Position numbers and translations under genes: made by a program
The notes under the pieces: model-generated
What the model was told of the DNA's origin: nothing
The model's input: the letters and a program-made list of their open reading frames with translations, nothing else
Database searches by the model: none
Assembly: GCA_051294375.1 (NCBI GenBank)
Contig: CM119265.1
Span: forward strand, 23,026,099-23,090,098
Direction of reading: 5' to 3'
Origin: Paraspadella gotoi
Lineage: Eukaryota > Chaetognatha
Length of the DNA stretch: 64,000 nucleotides
Shown here: piece by piece, positions 8,640 through 20,503 of the stretch
Layout: every line of letters starts with the position of its first letter
How positions within the stretch are numbered: position 1 is the stretch's first letter

Positions 8640-10680
8640 TTATGACTGTGTATCTACTTTATTTTTTGAAACAATTATACACACTGATTGCAATTTTCAC
8701 ATCTAAAAAGGATACATATCAAGTATTGTTCAAAATTTAATTATAATACAAGAAATCGATAAAATGTTCAACATTATCTTGTCCTTCGATTTGAGGGCCA
8801 GTAAAAATCTCGCTTCTTAAAGATGTCATTGTCCTTCGTATCAACCTTTATCGAATTAGGTTAATTCGGAAAAGGTTTGTGTCATCTTCGTCGATAATCG
8901 TTAGAAACAGGAAATCCGATGAAAAACTTTGTATACGCATAGTTTCGTCGTCGTCATAATCTCCCGGTGTTCATCGAATGATAACATCTTAGGTTCGTAC
9001 AGAAATGGTCGTAAATTCTTTTTATATTTTCATTGATGAGACTTTTTATTCTGCAAATCGATGATGATTGAAGTCCGTTTACATGGCTTTTGGGATCGTT
9101 TAGTTCTATCTTTATGATTTTTAATCTTTTCATTTTTTAGTCCCACAAAAAACAAGTTTTCGGTTATTTCATATTTTGTTTCTAATTCCATCTATTAAAA
9201 AATACAATTTATTAAAACAAACTTTATTGTTACGACGACAGAATTGAATCATGATTATCATAAAAATTTTAAAAACAAAATAATTTTTTCATTTCCTCTG
9301 ATGGCCAATGGTCCAAATTTGCTTTATATCGCCACCCATGCTTGCGAATGAATAGTTTTTGTTCCTTTTCGTGTTGTCGCCAGATTTTAATATATTTCCA
9401 TTTTGTTTCATGACCGAATTGTATTTCCACGCTTTGAAGCATTCTTTTTTTTCAGTCTTTTTTACAAATTTGAGAAGTCTGACAAGTTTTCTTATTCACG
9501 TAATTTTAAATTCTCTTCTACCGTCCAACAAATTTTTTTACGAACGCCCAAAAATTAATGCCAGGTTTTTTCTAAATTTGTTTAATGTAAGATAACCATC
9601 ATCGTTAGGCGAAAATGTATTAGTGACAATTTTTACACCGTTCATTCAATTTCGCCATCTTTAATTTTATCTAATTTAATCAAAAATTATTTATATGCAT
9701 GTTTTTTTTTTATATTTCCCTAATTGGTGACATATCATACCATTACTCAAGGTACAACGTGCCCTCTAGGCGTAACCCAATGAATCATTTCCTCATCTTA
9801 TAATACGATAAAATCTAAAAGGAGTTTATTTATCTCAGGCGTCAACCTCCTTTTGCGGGTCAACATTCTCCACCTCTTATATAATATTCACTTACTCTTA
9901 AAAGCGTCTTTAAATAACAGAACAATCCTTTCAAGTCATTTTATTCAATATCTTTATAATAACAAAAAATATAAAAAAAAAGAAAATATCTAAGGCGTTG
10001 TCCATTTCTCCACTCCTTGAGCATATATTCCGTTATCAACTGTATGAGTAATCCGCAATGCAAATCGTTGTTGGCTCTCGTAATGATGTTCATTAAGTTC
10101 TATCGTACAAGAAAGATAGATGTATAACAGAACATTTTACAATAAGTAAAAATATATTTTACCTATATTTTCGTAGGCGGCGTCATCCTCAGGTTTGACG
10201 TTCGTGGTACCACCCGGCTCCTGCTCCCGATGATGTTTGAGTCTGTCTCTGCTGGCAGTTCTTGTCTGACTTCATCCATCAAGCACCCTCACCTCTTCTG
10301 CACTATTTCGTTGTAGGTATTCGTTGACGTCATCATTGTCAGTCGCTAAAATCATCCCAACCTACGTCGGGTTCTTCTGGTGGAGGTGGTAATATTTTCC
10401 AACTCTAATGCAATTTCGTTTTCATCATTGGTGTCATAATTGATGTGTTGTAGATAGTAGTCCCCGCCGGCAAGTCTGTCACGGCCGGTTTCCCCCCTCC
10501 GACGACGGTTTATTTCTTGTTCGGTTAATCCTTCTTTAGCAATCGGCCTTTTCGCAGATTTAACATTCTATCGCTATCTTTCGGCATGAAGACCGATCAA
10601 AATAATATGTTAGTAAAATCTTATCATTTTTTAGATCGTAATCATCTTTTCTTCCGCTGAATTGGATATTAGAACATTTT
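8640..10680. other. AT-rich non-coding stretch
   Basis: Unique AT-rich sequence without convincing exons, tRNAs or tandem repeats. Open frames are short and T-rich. Confidence 0.5.
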
Positions 10681-10859
10681 AGGTAGTAAAAAAAAAAAAA
10701 ATTGAAAAAAAGACATCTCACTTTTGACACTCTTTCCTGTCGCGCCTTGAATTGCATTGTTTGGTTGGATGATTTGATTTGGTTGTCTCTGTTGGTAATG
10801 TTTGATTTTTTCTCTTCTTCCTCCGTCTATCGCCGTTGTCATTGTATTTGGATTTGTCA

Positions 10860-11030
10860 TCGGTCGTTGTCGTTGTGGTTTTATTCTCGTCGTCGTTGTC
10901 ATTGGCCTCGTCCATTGTCATCATACTTGTGGTTTCATTCTCGGTCGTGTTGTCGACTTTGCTCCGTTCATTGTCATCGTCGTTGTGGTTTTATTCTCGT
11001 CGTCCGTTGTCGGGCTCCCCCGTTGCATGC
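10860..11030 (+). repeat. Imperfect tandem repeat, about 55 bp
   Basis: GTGGTTTTATTCTCGTCGT recurs near 10875, 10931 (as GTGGTTTCATTCTCGGTCG) and 10987, in a wider (GTCGTT)-rich stretch from about 10800 to 11300. Reading frames over it give Val/Leu/Ser-rich peptides and are probably artefacts. Confidence 0.7.
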
Positions 11031-11299
11031 TCGTCTTGTCATCGTCGTTGTTATGTCCGTCCGTTGGTCTCAATTATGTCTCCCTCGTATTCGGTTTTTT
11101 GTGACTCCAGTCGTTGTGTTGTTTTTTCTCGGGTCGTTGTTATTGTCATTTTGGTTTGTGATGACATCTTTGTTTCTGTATTATCTCGTTCGTTTGTTGT
11201 TGTTTCATTTTTACCTTGTTGTTGCTGTTGCCATTGTCGTTGTTTTTATCGAGTCGATCATTTGTCGTGATTTGTTTGTAGTCGCTGTTGATGTCGTTG

Positions 11300-12367
11300 G
11301 ACTCGTTATTTAATCGTAGTTTTTGTCGGTCCTTTAGGTCCGAGGAGGTGCTTGATGTCGTTGGATTAATGGTGTCGTTGACGAACGCGCCTGCTTGATG
11401 TCGTTGTGATTAATTTCGGGGTTGACGACGGCCTGCCTTTGTGTCGTCTGTGATCAATGGCGTCGTCCAGGCCCTGGCGGCGCAGCAAAGGTCACGCAGG
11501 CCCAATTCGTCTTTACCTAGATTATTCTGTTCCTTTTTAGTAGGTTAAATTTTAAAAATCACAGACTAAATTACTCACGTCTTCGGTCTATGATTTTGTC
11601 TGCCTTTACGATCCCCAGGCGCAAATAACAATGCACAAAAAGAAGGCGTTCCATCGTTTATTGATTGATTTTATCGAAAAAGAGATAGAGACAGAGAACA
11701 GAGACAGAGAGAGACGAAAAAAGAAAGAAGAAGTCGCTAACTAGACAAATAAACGGACCTTTAATTTTTTTTAAAAATCATTGATAAGAGATTATTTTTT
11801 TTTTTGGCCAGTTAAAAGAATTTTTTTTTTTACTTCCTATTTTACACTGGGGCAAAAAGATTATCGAGAGACTAGTAAACCATTTTATTCTATTTACTTG
11901 GTCATTTTCGTCATTCAAACTTAGGTGAGGTTATATTTTGCAATGTGGGTTTCTTTACCTATAAAAGAAAATGAGCTTTTGAATCTCGATCTACGATTCG
12001 ATCGTAAATCTTTCTTTTTTTTTACACTCTCTTTCTTTCTTTATATGGAGGATTTTTCACAATTTAACGGAGACCTTCTTCTTTCTAATTGCCTAATTTG
12101 TTGTTCACCGGAACTTTAAATCTAATAGTAGGGAAATCCTAGTAGCTGGCGTTGGCAGTTTCAACTTAACCTTTCCGTTATTTTATACTAGTTTCTTAAT
12201 GTCCCATGAGAGCGCTGTTAAATTTTATTATAAAAAAAACAAATGAGCATAATGACACTTTCTTTTATACGTTTGTTAATTAACTAATTAACTAATTAAT
12301 TAATTATTAGGTCACCATTGTGCTATTCTCTTTGTTTTGACAAAATTATTTCTACCAAAAATCTACC
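11300..12367. other. Intergenic stretch
   Basis: AT-rich, with short homopolymers and a TTAATTAACTAATT block near 12280. A possible 5' untranslated exon of the next gene begins after the acceptor ATTATTAG at about 12310. Confidence 0.45.
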
Positions 12368-13223
12368 ATGCGCCATGCTGCCGTATTTCGGTAATTATAT
12401 TTTTTTTCTCTTTGATATTGCAATAGTAAAAAAATATCTTTTTCTTTATACAGTTTATCAGCTTTGCCTGTGAATTGTGTCGACGAATATAAATTTACGA
12501 CTTACGGCCAGGGCCAGAAGTTTGAAAACTCCTTCAAAGTCCTAGATAAAAACAAGTAATATATAGTAACAATATTATTTAATTAATGTAATTAATATAA
12601 ATAAATCTTGTCTTAGATTGATATTGCAAAACAAAAGCATTTTACCATCTCTTCCTTCGCCGGGGGCTTTACGAGACCACCTCAAAAGAGGGTTGAATCG
12701 ATTGAGAAAGAGAGAAGGTCAAGACAGCTCAAAGATGGGTGAACGGGAACCAAAGCGAAAAGGTACAAGTTTGTTCATTTTTCGTTTGTTTATTTTTTCA
12801 CCAGAAAAATAAAAAATTATCACGTATTTTAATAGACGCCTTAGATTTATCGCATGCTGAATTGACGATTGCGATGGACGCCTTTACAGGTCGAACCGCA
12901 ACACCCACGTCGCAATCAGCAATTTGCGCCGAAGATCGAGGCTATTGGCGCCCCACGCCATCATCCACTCATTCATCGATTCAGGGCCTTTTTAACGTCT
13001 CGGCGCGTTCTCGAGCGGCGTTGGTAAAAAGCCTTGCAAGATGGTAATTGTTAAAAACAACGCACGAAAGAAATGAGAGAAAGAGAAAAGTAAATAAAAA
13101 AAAATTGCCGGACACCACATATTTTTTTAGACCGCAGGCTCTCCCTTCGTCAGGCCGGACTACATTGCGCGCACAAAGGGGGAGGACGTCGACGACATGC
13201 ATTTCGCCGAGCCGCAAGCTTGA
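12368..13223 (+). CDS. Five-exon gene model, hypothetical 183-residue protein
   Basis: Exons 12368-12390, 12454-12555, 12617-12762, 12836-13023 and 13131-13223. Introns are 63, 61, 73 and 107 bp, all GT..AG and mostly AT-rich, and the phases agree at every junction to give one open frame from ATG (ACCATGC) to TGA. In exon 2 only the frame that fits is open (DEYKFTTYGQGQKFENSF). Exon 3 is basic (LKRGLNRLRKREG, EREPKRK), exon 4 includes DLSHAELTIAMDAFTG, and exon 5 ends GEDVDDMHFAEPQA. The basic middle and acidic end suggest a soluble, perhaps nuclear protein, but no domain was recognised. Donors are GTAATT, GTAATA, GTACAA and GTAAAA. Choosing among alternative sites leaves some freedom, so this is a good hypothesis, not a certainty. 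Confidence 0.42.
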
Positions 13224-13938
13224 CGCCAGCGAGTTACTGGACCCTCCTTCGACTTAGCGTTACAGATGGCGTCACTGCTCGCTCTCGCGACCAACCAAAC
13301 GGCTATCGTGTGTCCACAAAGGAAAGACTTCGTCTCCTTCTCTCAATAAATGGCGCTGGGGTCGGTCCGGTCTGCTCCGTGACGGGCTGTCCGTGGGACC
13401 GGTTTACTCTTTATCGTTCTAAATCTGCGGGCGGATTGAAGCCGGGTCACTCGCGTCGTTTCTCAACAAGAACGAGATGGAGCGTTTGGCGTTTCAGATA
13501 GCCCTGTATGAGGTTACGCATTCAAGACGAGGTCCTGAATAAGGTCTGGAGAGATTACCCTCGCATAGCCGTATTGTTGCCGACAGATTGTCCAACGCTG
13601 GCCCTACGCTTGACCCCTCCGTCGCATTCAATCCACGACAAAGCGCCTGTCTGGGCCACAGACTGAAAGCCACCCCGCTATACCCCTTCCCTCAGAAGCT
13701 CGAGATTATTACTCAAGCTCAATATAGCAGAATCGACGACAGCGTTCAAACGCCAACATCCGTCCACTTTAAGGGCCCTTAGCTTCTCATTCAGACAGCG
13801 CCAACAGCGCTTAGTGAGCTCTCTTTGACTTTGCGTTCATCTCAAATTTGGACGGCGAGTCCCTATATTCGTTCACCTCCCACGCTCCATACCCGCCGTG
13901 ACCCGACGAGTTTTAGGAGGTGTGCTTAAAGTTTGGTC
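13224..13938 (+). other. Balanced-GC stretch downstream of the gene model
   Basis: No AT-rich introns and no single long frame. Protein-like runs alternate between frames (FLNKNEMERLAFQIALYEV near 13450; VLNKVWRDYPRIAVLLPTD near 13535; PLYPFPQKLEIITQAQYSR near 13680). It may be the 3' untranslated region of the model at 12368-13223, or a separate coding sequence broken by indels or decay. Confidence 0.3.
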
Positions 13939-13944
13939 AATAAA
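13939..13944 (+). promoter_or_regulatory. Possible polyadenylation signal
   Basis: AATAAA at the point where composition changes from balanced GC to AT-rich. It would suit the 3' end of a transcript covering 12.3-13.95 kb. Confidence 0.3.
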
Positions 13945-14258
13945 AAAATTCTCCTAAGGCCACTGGAACAACTTTTTTCTTCTTTTTTATAAAGAAGAAA
14001 AATGAAAAAAAAGTTATCTATCATCTAAACACGAATGGTTGATTGATTTAAAAAAAAAAATGATGTTATCATTTTTTACTGCGATGCTTCCATTAATAAT
14101 CAGATTGCGCCGCGCGCGCTGGACGTGCCGTTAATCGTTTAGGTTGATTAAACAAGCGCACTAATTGAACGACTTCCATGGAAGGATGAACCCTATGCGG
14201 AAGATGGACTCCGGACAAAGATCATAAGTGGTACTAACGCCGCGGGTCGGCGTCATAA

Positions 14259-14459
14259 AGTTTCACCCCCTCCTCTGAACAACTAGTCACCAAATCGCAC
14301 TCATGGCTTTTAGTCAAGCGTCTTTTGCAGACTTTAACGACTGCCTATCGAATCTCTCACGAAAACTTTTATTACCTCTTCATCATTCGGACCGAACTGG
14401 TAACGCGACGTTTCTTCGTCTACGCGTTTCGACCCTCCTTTGCGCTGGCTCAGAGTTAA
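14259..14459 (+). CDS. Open segment, hypothetical
   Basis: A frame of 66 codons between stops, without an ATG (SHSWLLVKRLLQTLTTAYR.. then ..RTELVTRRFFVYAF). An overlapping frame with an ATG at 14303 is open for 93 codons, so the true frame is undecided. No family was recognised. Confidence 0.2.
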   Translation, partial: SFTPSSEQLVTKSHSWLLVKRLLQTLTTAYRISHENFYYLFIIRTELVTRRFFVYAFRPSFALAQS

Positions 14460-14899
14460 GGCGAGACATCGTGAGAATCATGAGTCTCTCTCGCGCCACC
14501 GAACCTTCAACTTTTGTACCGTCTCCATGGAGCAAGAGCGTCAGATCTGTTACTACCATCCCCGGACGTTCTTACCGCGCTTAAATTAACTCAGTTTGTT
14601 TTTTCTCCGGAGCAAGATTACCGGCGATCACCTGCACCAAGACATGTTGTTAATCATTCTTTGCCGATTCGGCGAGAATTGGCATCATTTTTGCCGGAAA
14701 AGTGGTTTAATCGATACGACGCGTGTCTTTCGCTTTTCATACTCTCTTTAAACCGACGAGGGTATGTCATGGCGATACGATTCCATCGCCCACAAAAAAT
14801 ATTTTTTAAGCGATGACAATAAAAAAACTTATTTGTCGATATCATCTTACACTGGCCAGAAAGAAGTTAATGAAGCACTTCTGTAATATAAATCACCAC

Positions 14900-15770
14900 A
14901 TATTTTTTATTCCGTACCCTACGTAGAGGCGGAATGTACTGCAATTAGTCTGTCGCTGTTTATCAAGGTCCTATATCTCTTATAAATGTAGACTCTTAAA
15001 CTTTATTCAAAATGATTTTTTTTTTAAAAACAGATGGCTTAATTCATATAAACTTAGCTCTTGTGACTATTTTAAACAAATTTCGGTTATGTAAACTTTA
15101 TGGGTCATGGATCAAGGTATATTTTCATTGACTGAGACCCACTAGTCTTTATCTCGAGCCGATAATAGCGATTAAAAAAAACTGTCAAATCTTCTCGCGC
15201 TTGATTTGGGTCTGCTTGGGAGAACTTCTCTCACCAATATGCTGTTGCGGAAGCTGAAGATGAAAAGTAACAATACTCTACAGATATCTGGCCCACGAGA
15301 ACATCGAATCTTTTTTCAGACGCGTTTTATGAAATATTGCGAGGGACGAAGAGAGGACTCCTCGGGACATCGATCAAATACCTGAAAAACTTGTATCGAA
15401 AATGGTCAGTGCTCGGCTCCCTGAATGACGACGTTGAGTAGATTCGACTCGTTGAAGATTCGTCACATTTAACATCTTGCCTTCGCAAATCATTACCAGT
15501 TCTTGAAACCACTTTGGGGTTCATTGTTTAACGTTTCGTTATCTTATGTCCATCTATTTTCTAAATTACTATAAACCACCGTTTGTTATTTCTAAACGGA
15601 ATCAATGTTCTTTCGGCCGTTTATTTCAGATTGGCAAATAGAATTGAATTCTTCGTGAGGTTTAATGTCTTGAAGAAAGAGATAGAAAACTTAAATTGTT
15701 TCGTCTAATGACTACTTTTTTTTTTTACCCCCCAAAATATCTCCAAAGATAGACAAAGACAGAGGGATGG
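14900..15770. other. Intergenic stretch
   Basis: Mixed AT-rich sequence with no recognised gene or repeat. Confidence 0.45.
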
Positions 15771-15781
15771 ATATTCACGGA

Positions 15782-16107
15782 TATTCATCTCCCTTGCCTT
15801 ACCCGAATCGGATATTCNNNNNNNNNNNNNNNNNNNNNNNNNNNNNNNNNNNNNNNNNNNNNNNNNNNNNNNNNNNNNNNNNNNNNNNNNNNNNNNNNNN
15901 NNNNNNNNNNNNNNNNNNNNNNNNNNNNNNNNNNNNNNNNNNNNNNNNNNNNNNNNNNNNNNNNNNNNNNNNNNNNNNNNNNNNNNNNNNNNNNNNNNNN
16001 NNNNNNNNNNNNNNNNNNNNNNNNNNNNNNNNNNNNNNNNNNNNNNNGCCTTACCCGAATCGGATATTCATCTCCCTTGCCTTACCCTTATCCTCACCCG
16101 AATCGGC
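15782..16107 (+). repeat. Tandem repeat interrupted by a gap
   Basis: The block CTTGCCTTACCCGAATCGG plus ATATTCATCTCC is seen on both sides of the gap 15818-16047 and again at 16062-16107 in altered form. The gap probably hides more copies of this roughly 31-bp unit. Confidence 0.75.
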
Positions 16108-16227
16108 GGCAACTTTCCAAAGGCCGCGGCGTGACCGAAGAAGGAAGTGTTGAATCCGAATTGTTGGTGAAAGACTGTGAGATTCGGCGTCGTGACGGGA
16201 AGAGAACTGTCGACCCTTGGAGGGGGG
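16080..16227 (+). CDS. Open segment running into a gap
   Basis: A frame open from the repeat to the gap at 16228, reading ..GRGVTEEGSVESELLVKDCE.. and ending DPWRG. Composition is mixed and polar and looks coding, but it is unbounded on the right and begins in a tandem repeat on the left. Product unknown. Confidence 0.25.
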
Positions 16228-16809
16228 NNNNNNNNNNNNNNNNNNNNNNNNNNNNNNNNNNNNNNNNNNNNNNNNNNNNNNNNNNNNNNNNNNNNNNNNN
16301 NNNNNNNNNNNNNNNNNNNNNNNNNNNNNNNNNNNNNNNNNNNNNNNNNNNNNNNNNNNNNNNNNNNNNNNNNNNNNNNNNNNNNNNNNNNNNNNNNNNN
16401 NNNNNNNNNNNNNNNNNNNNNNNNNNNNNNNNNNNNNNNNNNNTCTCTCTCTCTCTTTCCTCGCCTTCCTTTTAATCGGAATTTACCGACAAGGAATTAT
16501 CGTTTGATTCGTTTCTCACCAAAACTACGACTTATGTAAATCGCGGGAAAAAAAAGGAAAAAGAGATTTAAAACTTTTTTATAGCCAATAATTTTTTTTA
16601 AAAGAGTTTTTTTTCTCCAACTTCATGGAACTTTATGACAAAAAAGGATAGATAAAAGGAAGATTGAAAAGGGAAAAAAAGAAAGGAGAAACGAAGCTTG
16701 AAAAAAAAGGAAAAATAAAGGTAATAAAAGGATGAAATGATAAACGAGAGTACTAGAGTACATAGTAAAGTGAGGAGGAGGAGAAAGTGAGAGACGAAGA
16801 TTTGTGAGT

Positions 16810-17226
<417 letters not shown>

Positions 17227-17526
17227 AAATAAAAAAAAAATAAAAAAATAAAAATAAAATAATATGAATTCAAAATATAATGTTTGTCAAAAAAAGACAA
17301 CAGACCCGTCCCACCTTTTTTATACATTATGAATGTTTAATCATGCATACTTCAAATGTTATCGGTATTTATTAAAACAAATTTTCTATTTTTTTCTCTT
17401 TTCAATAATTTTTTCTACCTCACTCTTTCACATAGTAAAAAACGTAAGTAGTAACATCTGTCCCAAAGTTGTCACATATGCTCGACGTAAACTAAAATAA
17501 AAAAGTTATCATTTGGAAGATCATCT

Positions 17527-17608
17527 GCAGTTGTGGCCGAGTGGTTAAGGCGACTGACTAGAAATCAGTTACGGTCTCCGTGCACAGGTTCGAATCCTGT
17601 CAACTGCG
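17527..17608 (+). tRNA. tRNA-Ser (anticodon AGA), copy 1
   Basis: An 82-nt class II tRNA. Acceptor stem GCAGTTG pairs with CAACTGC and the discriminator is G. D arm GGCCGAGTGGTTAAGGC; anticodon stem ACTGA/TCAGT with loop CTAGAAA (anticodon AGA, reads UCU and probably other UCN codons after A34 modification). The variable arm pairs ACGG/CCGT and the T loop is GGTTCGAATCC, which doubles as the B box. No intron. TTTT follows at 17613-17616 as a Pol III stop. A near-identical copy lies at 35030-35111. Confidence 0.98.
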
Positions 17609-17612
17609 AATA

Positions 17613-17616
17613 TTTT
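17613..17616 (+). terminator. Pol III terminator of tRNA-Ser copy 1
   Basis: A run of four T four bases after the tRNA, at the usual distance. It is minimal in length; the second gene copy has seven T. Confidence 0.75.
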
Positions 17617-17665
17617 AACCTTCCTTATTTATAGTTAGGCGTCATTTGATGATAATCAATAACTT

Positions 17666-17893
17666 TTAAATATACATCACGTTTTTTCGGCTGCACTTAT
17701 AACACTTTCCAGTTGTTTCGTCACATTCGATCAACATCGCGCTATTACATCCGTTTCCCATTCTACATCCGGGACTTGGAATTCTCCGTCCCTTGCCAAA
17801 GCGAGAAGGAAAACATCTCCAAGAGACGATAAGGGAGTGAAGACCGAAGGAGTGGGCAATTGTGGGGTTTTTGTGTGGGACAATTGTGGGCAA
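17666..17893 (-). CDS. Cysteine-containing small ORF, hypothetical
   Basis: A minus-strand frame of 75 codons with ATG. Its last third reads GCRMGNGCNSAMLIEC, then C-x6-C-x2-C spacing and a short KNVMYI end. Just before it is SRFGKGRR, which resembles an amidation and dibasic cleavage site. There is no signal peptide in this frame, so it would need upstream exons. The cysteine spacing and processing motif may be chance. Confidence 0.22.
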   Translation of the reverse strand: MPTIVPHKNPTIAHSFGLHSLIVSWRCFPSRFGKGRRIPSPGCRMGNGCNSAMLIECDETTGKCYKCSRKNVMYI

Positions 17894-17925
17894 TTGCGTG
17901 GTTTTTGTGTTGGTAAATTGTGGGC
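17853..17925 (+). repeat. Two-unit direct repeat, about 34 bp
   Basis: GGGCAATTGTGGGGTTTTTG and GGGCAATTGCGTGGTTTTTG, each followed by a (A)CAATTGTGGGC-like end. Confidence 0.75.
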
Positions 17926-18300
17926 AGGAAAGTTAATTGTCGAATTAATCAGAGGAATTGAAACGCAAAACGTGAGAACTCTTGTTGCTTTAGATTTTGT
18001 CGTCGTCGTCGTCGTCAAAGAAAAATGACGCAGTTATCATAGCTCGTCGAGCTCGATAAGTTGTCCAAACGAACAACAACTATAACAGGTATCAAAGTCG
18101 ATTTTTCATAGTCAACGTCATCATTGTCATCATGATCGTCATAATCATAATCATTATCGTCTTCATCGTGGTCGTTGTCGTCAATCGACGTCGTAGCGAA
18201 TGGAGAGTGAAAGAGAGAGAGTGAGCGAAGTTATGGAGTGCGACACTAAACACAACACTACCACGATGCGACAATACTGAATTGTTGCGATTGTGATGAA

Positions 18301-18377
18301 TCTTCAGTGATATTCGCTCTATCATCACTGAAGACTGATAGAGTTTCAGAAGAAGTGTTTATTCAGAACACACTTCT
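18301..18377. repeat. Cluster of overlapping inverted repeats
   Basis: TCTTCAGTGAT (18301-18311) with ATCACTGAAGA (18324-18334); CTCTATCA (18317-18324) with TGATAGAG (18336-18343); AGAAGTGT (18351-18358) with ACACTTCT (18370-18377). The first two pairs exclude each other, so alternative folds are possible. Confidence 0.8.
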
Positions 18378-18389
18378 GTGTGGTTCTCT

Positions 18390-19030
18390 CACTCATAGCT
18401 TGCCCTTTTGATCGTTCTCTCTGGTGTTGCGTTTGGGTTGAAACTCGAACCAACCAATTATCCCCCGAAACCTGCTTTTCGATTATTTTTCTTTTAATTT
18501 TCGCCCACTTTTTTTTTGATTTTTTTTTATTCGTTTTTTTTTACTCTCTGTCTCTTCGATAATAATTAGAGAAATTTGAACTTTTTTTTTCAGAAACTTT
18601 TGTAACTTTGGGTATTGGTGTAACACAAAGAAGAAAGACAACAAATTTTCGTTTTTTATACAACATAAAACGAGGATGTTAAGTTTTTCTTTGCTTTTTG
18701 ACCAAAACCAAACAAGAAACCAAAGAACTGGTACAAAAACAAAAAAAAATAAACAAATAAACAATAAAAAACAAAGGAAAAAAATTTTGAAGTGGATTCT
18801 ATTTGAAAAATATCGTTGGCGTTTTTTCAGACTAATTGTAAAATACACACTACGGCAGAAAGGAAAATTTTCAACGCAAAACCAAATAAAGGCTTAAGCT
18901 CGAAATTGTCTCTCAAAGAATGTCAAACTTTCTAATTAAATAACTCTTTTTCTTCCTCTTTTTATAAACAAAAAAAGGGAACCGCCGACCAATTTTCTTC
19001 TTGGTTTTAAACTGAACATACCTTCGTCTA
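18390..19030. other. AT-rich stretch
   Basis: T-rich then A-rich unique DNA; no bounded exon was recognised. Confidence 0.5.
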
Positions 19031-20503
19031 ACAATTTGTTATGGTTCTGTTAGCTTATAATTATGCTCCTCGCCACACGGAAAACAAATTCAAAATGACC
19101 AAGAGATCGAGGACCGCGTTTCGCAAGAACCAAAAATGGCGCCCGTTACGGGAAGAAGCTACCGGCGCTCCCGGTCGAAGATGCGGCCCCAAACTGCAGC
19201 AGCGTCTCTTTAGCACCACCGCCCTTCAAACCACAGCAGCCTATGATCCGACGTTTCTTCGCTGACTTCTGCCGAGTTAGCGAAGCTGTGTCTCCGCGAA
19301 ATCGCCGCATCCCTCTCGACGCTGGAGGTGCCGGAGCCTCCTGCGTCGAAGAATCGACGATGCGACGGCGCCTTAGCATCCGAGCCTTACGGCCTGCCAC
19401 AGCGCCCGGCTTAACGTCATCCAGCGCCTCCGACTGGAAAACGTCCCTCAGGCCGAAACTGGTAAACGCAAAATGGAATCTCTGGATTCAGTGCGACACT
19501 TCGAAACCCTCGGCAGGGGATTTTGTGCTCGCGTTATTTTGAATCGCTTGTTTTACCTCGTTGGCGCCGGCGTCCGAGCCGACGTGCGTCATCGCGCCCT
19601 CTGACGTCACCCGGCGTCGCATCGGGCGTCGTTCGTCACGCCGGCGACGAAATAATTCGTTCCGTCTGAATACGAAGAAACAAAAACGTCGATCGTAAAA
19701 CAATCCGCGAGGACAAAAATAAACGATTCGAAGCCCGCGACGCCACGTATTCGCTCGCAGGCAGAATTCCATGGCGCAACGGATCACAGATTCGCGAACT
19801 TCGGCGCAGAAATCGCTAAAAAAATGATTGTTAAAGTTGGAAAACCGCAATTGACTGAGGCCATCATACTTCAGCGAAGATATGAAGCCCGATGTACGAT
19901 TGGCTCCGCACTAATTGAATGTTCGAAACTGGAACGTCAGCCCTAAAACGAGACATTTTATTCTGAGCCACGATACGCTTCACGCCTCGCGGACGGATAT
20001 CCATGCGCCGCTTGTTGACAAATCAGCAATTATCGAGCACAAGTGGTCGCGGCCACGAGGACAATGGTCCCCACCGGGACAATGAGTGGTTGAACATGCG
20101 AATCTGCCAGTTTAATAAGCGAAGGACAACGATCGCCGGACCGGTATGAAAATGACAAAGATGGAAGATGGATCGTCGTCGACCTTGTAGAATCTTGATC
20201 AACCAGTCGATTCCGTCGGGCGAATCAACGACTTCAACAACTAAAACATGAACAACAACAACAAACATCCCGAGTGGTAGCAGGGTAATGTTTCATCCAC
20301 GAGCAAAAACGACGATATTTTGAATCAAACTCATGCATCACGACGACGGACGACGAACGGACGATCACGACGACAGGATATCGAGCGGTAGTATAGAAAG
20401 CGATCGTCTTTCACGAGGGGGTGGTCTCGCAAGGCGACCTTTCAGAAATATGTCGTCGAGAATTCCCCCCCACGATCTCACGGCATTCTCCGCATCACGG
20501 CGA

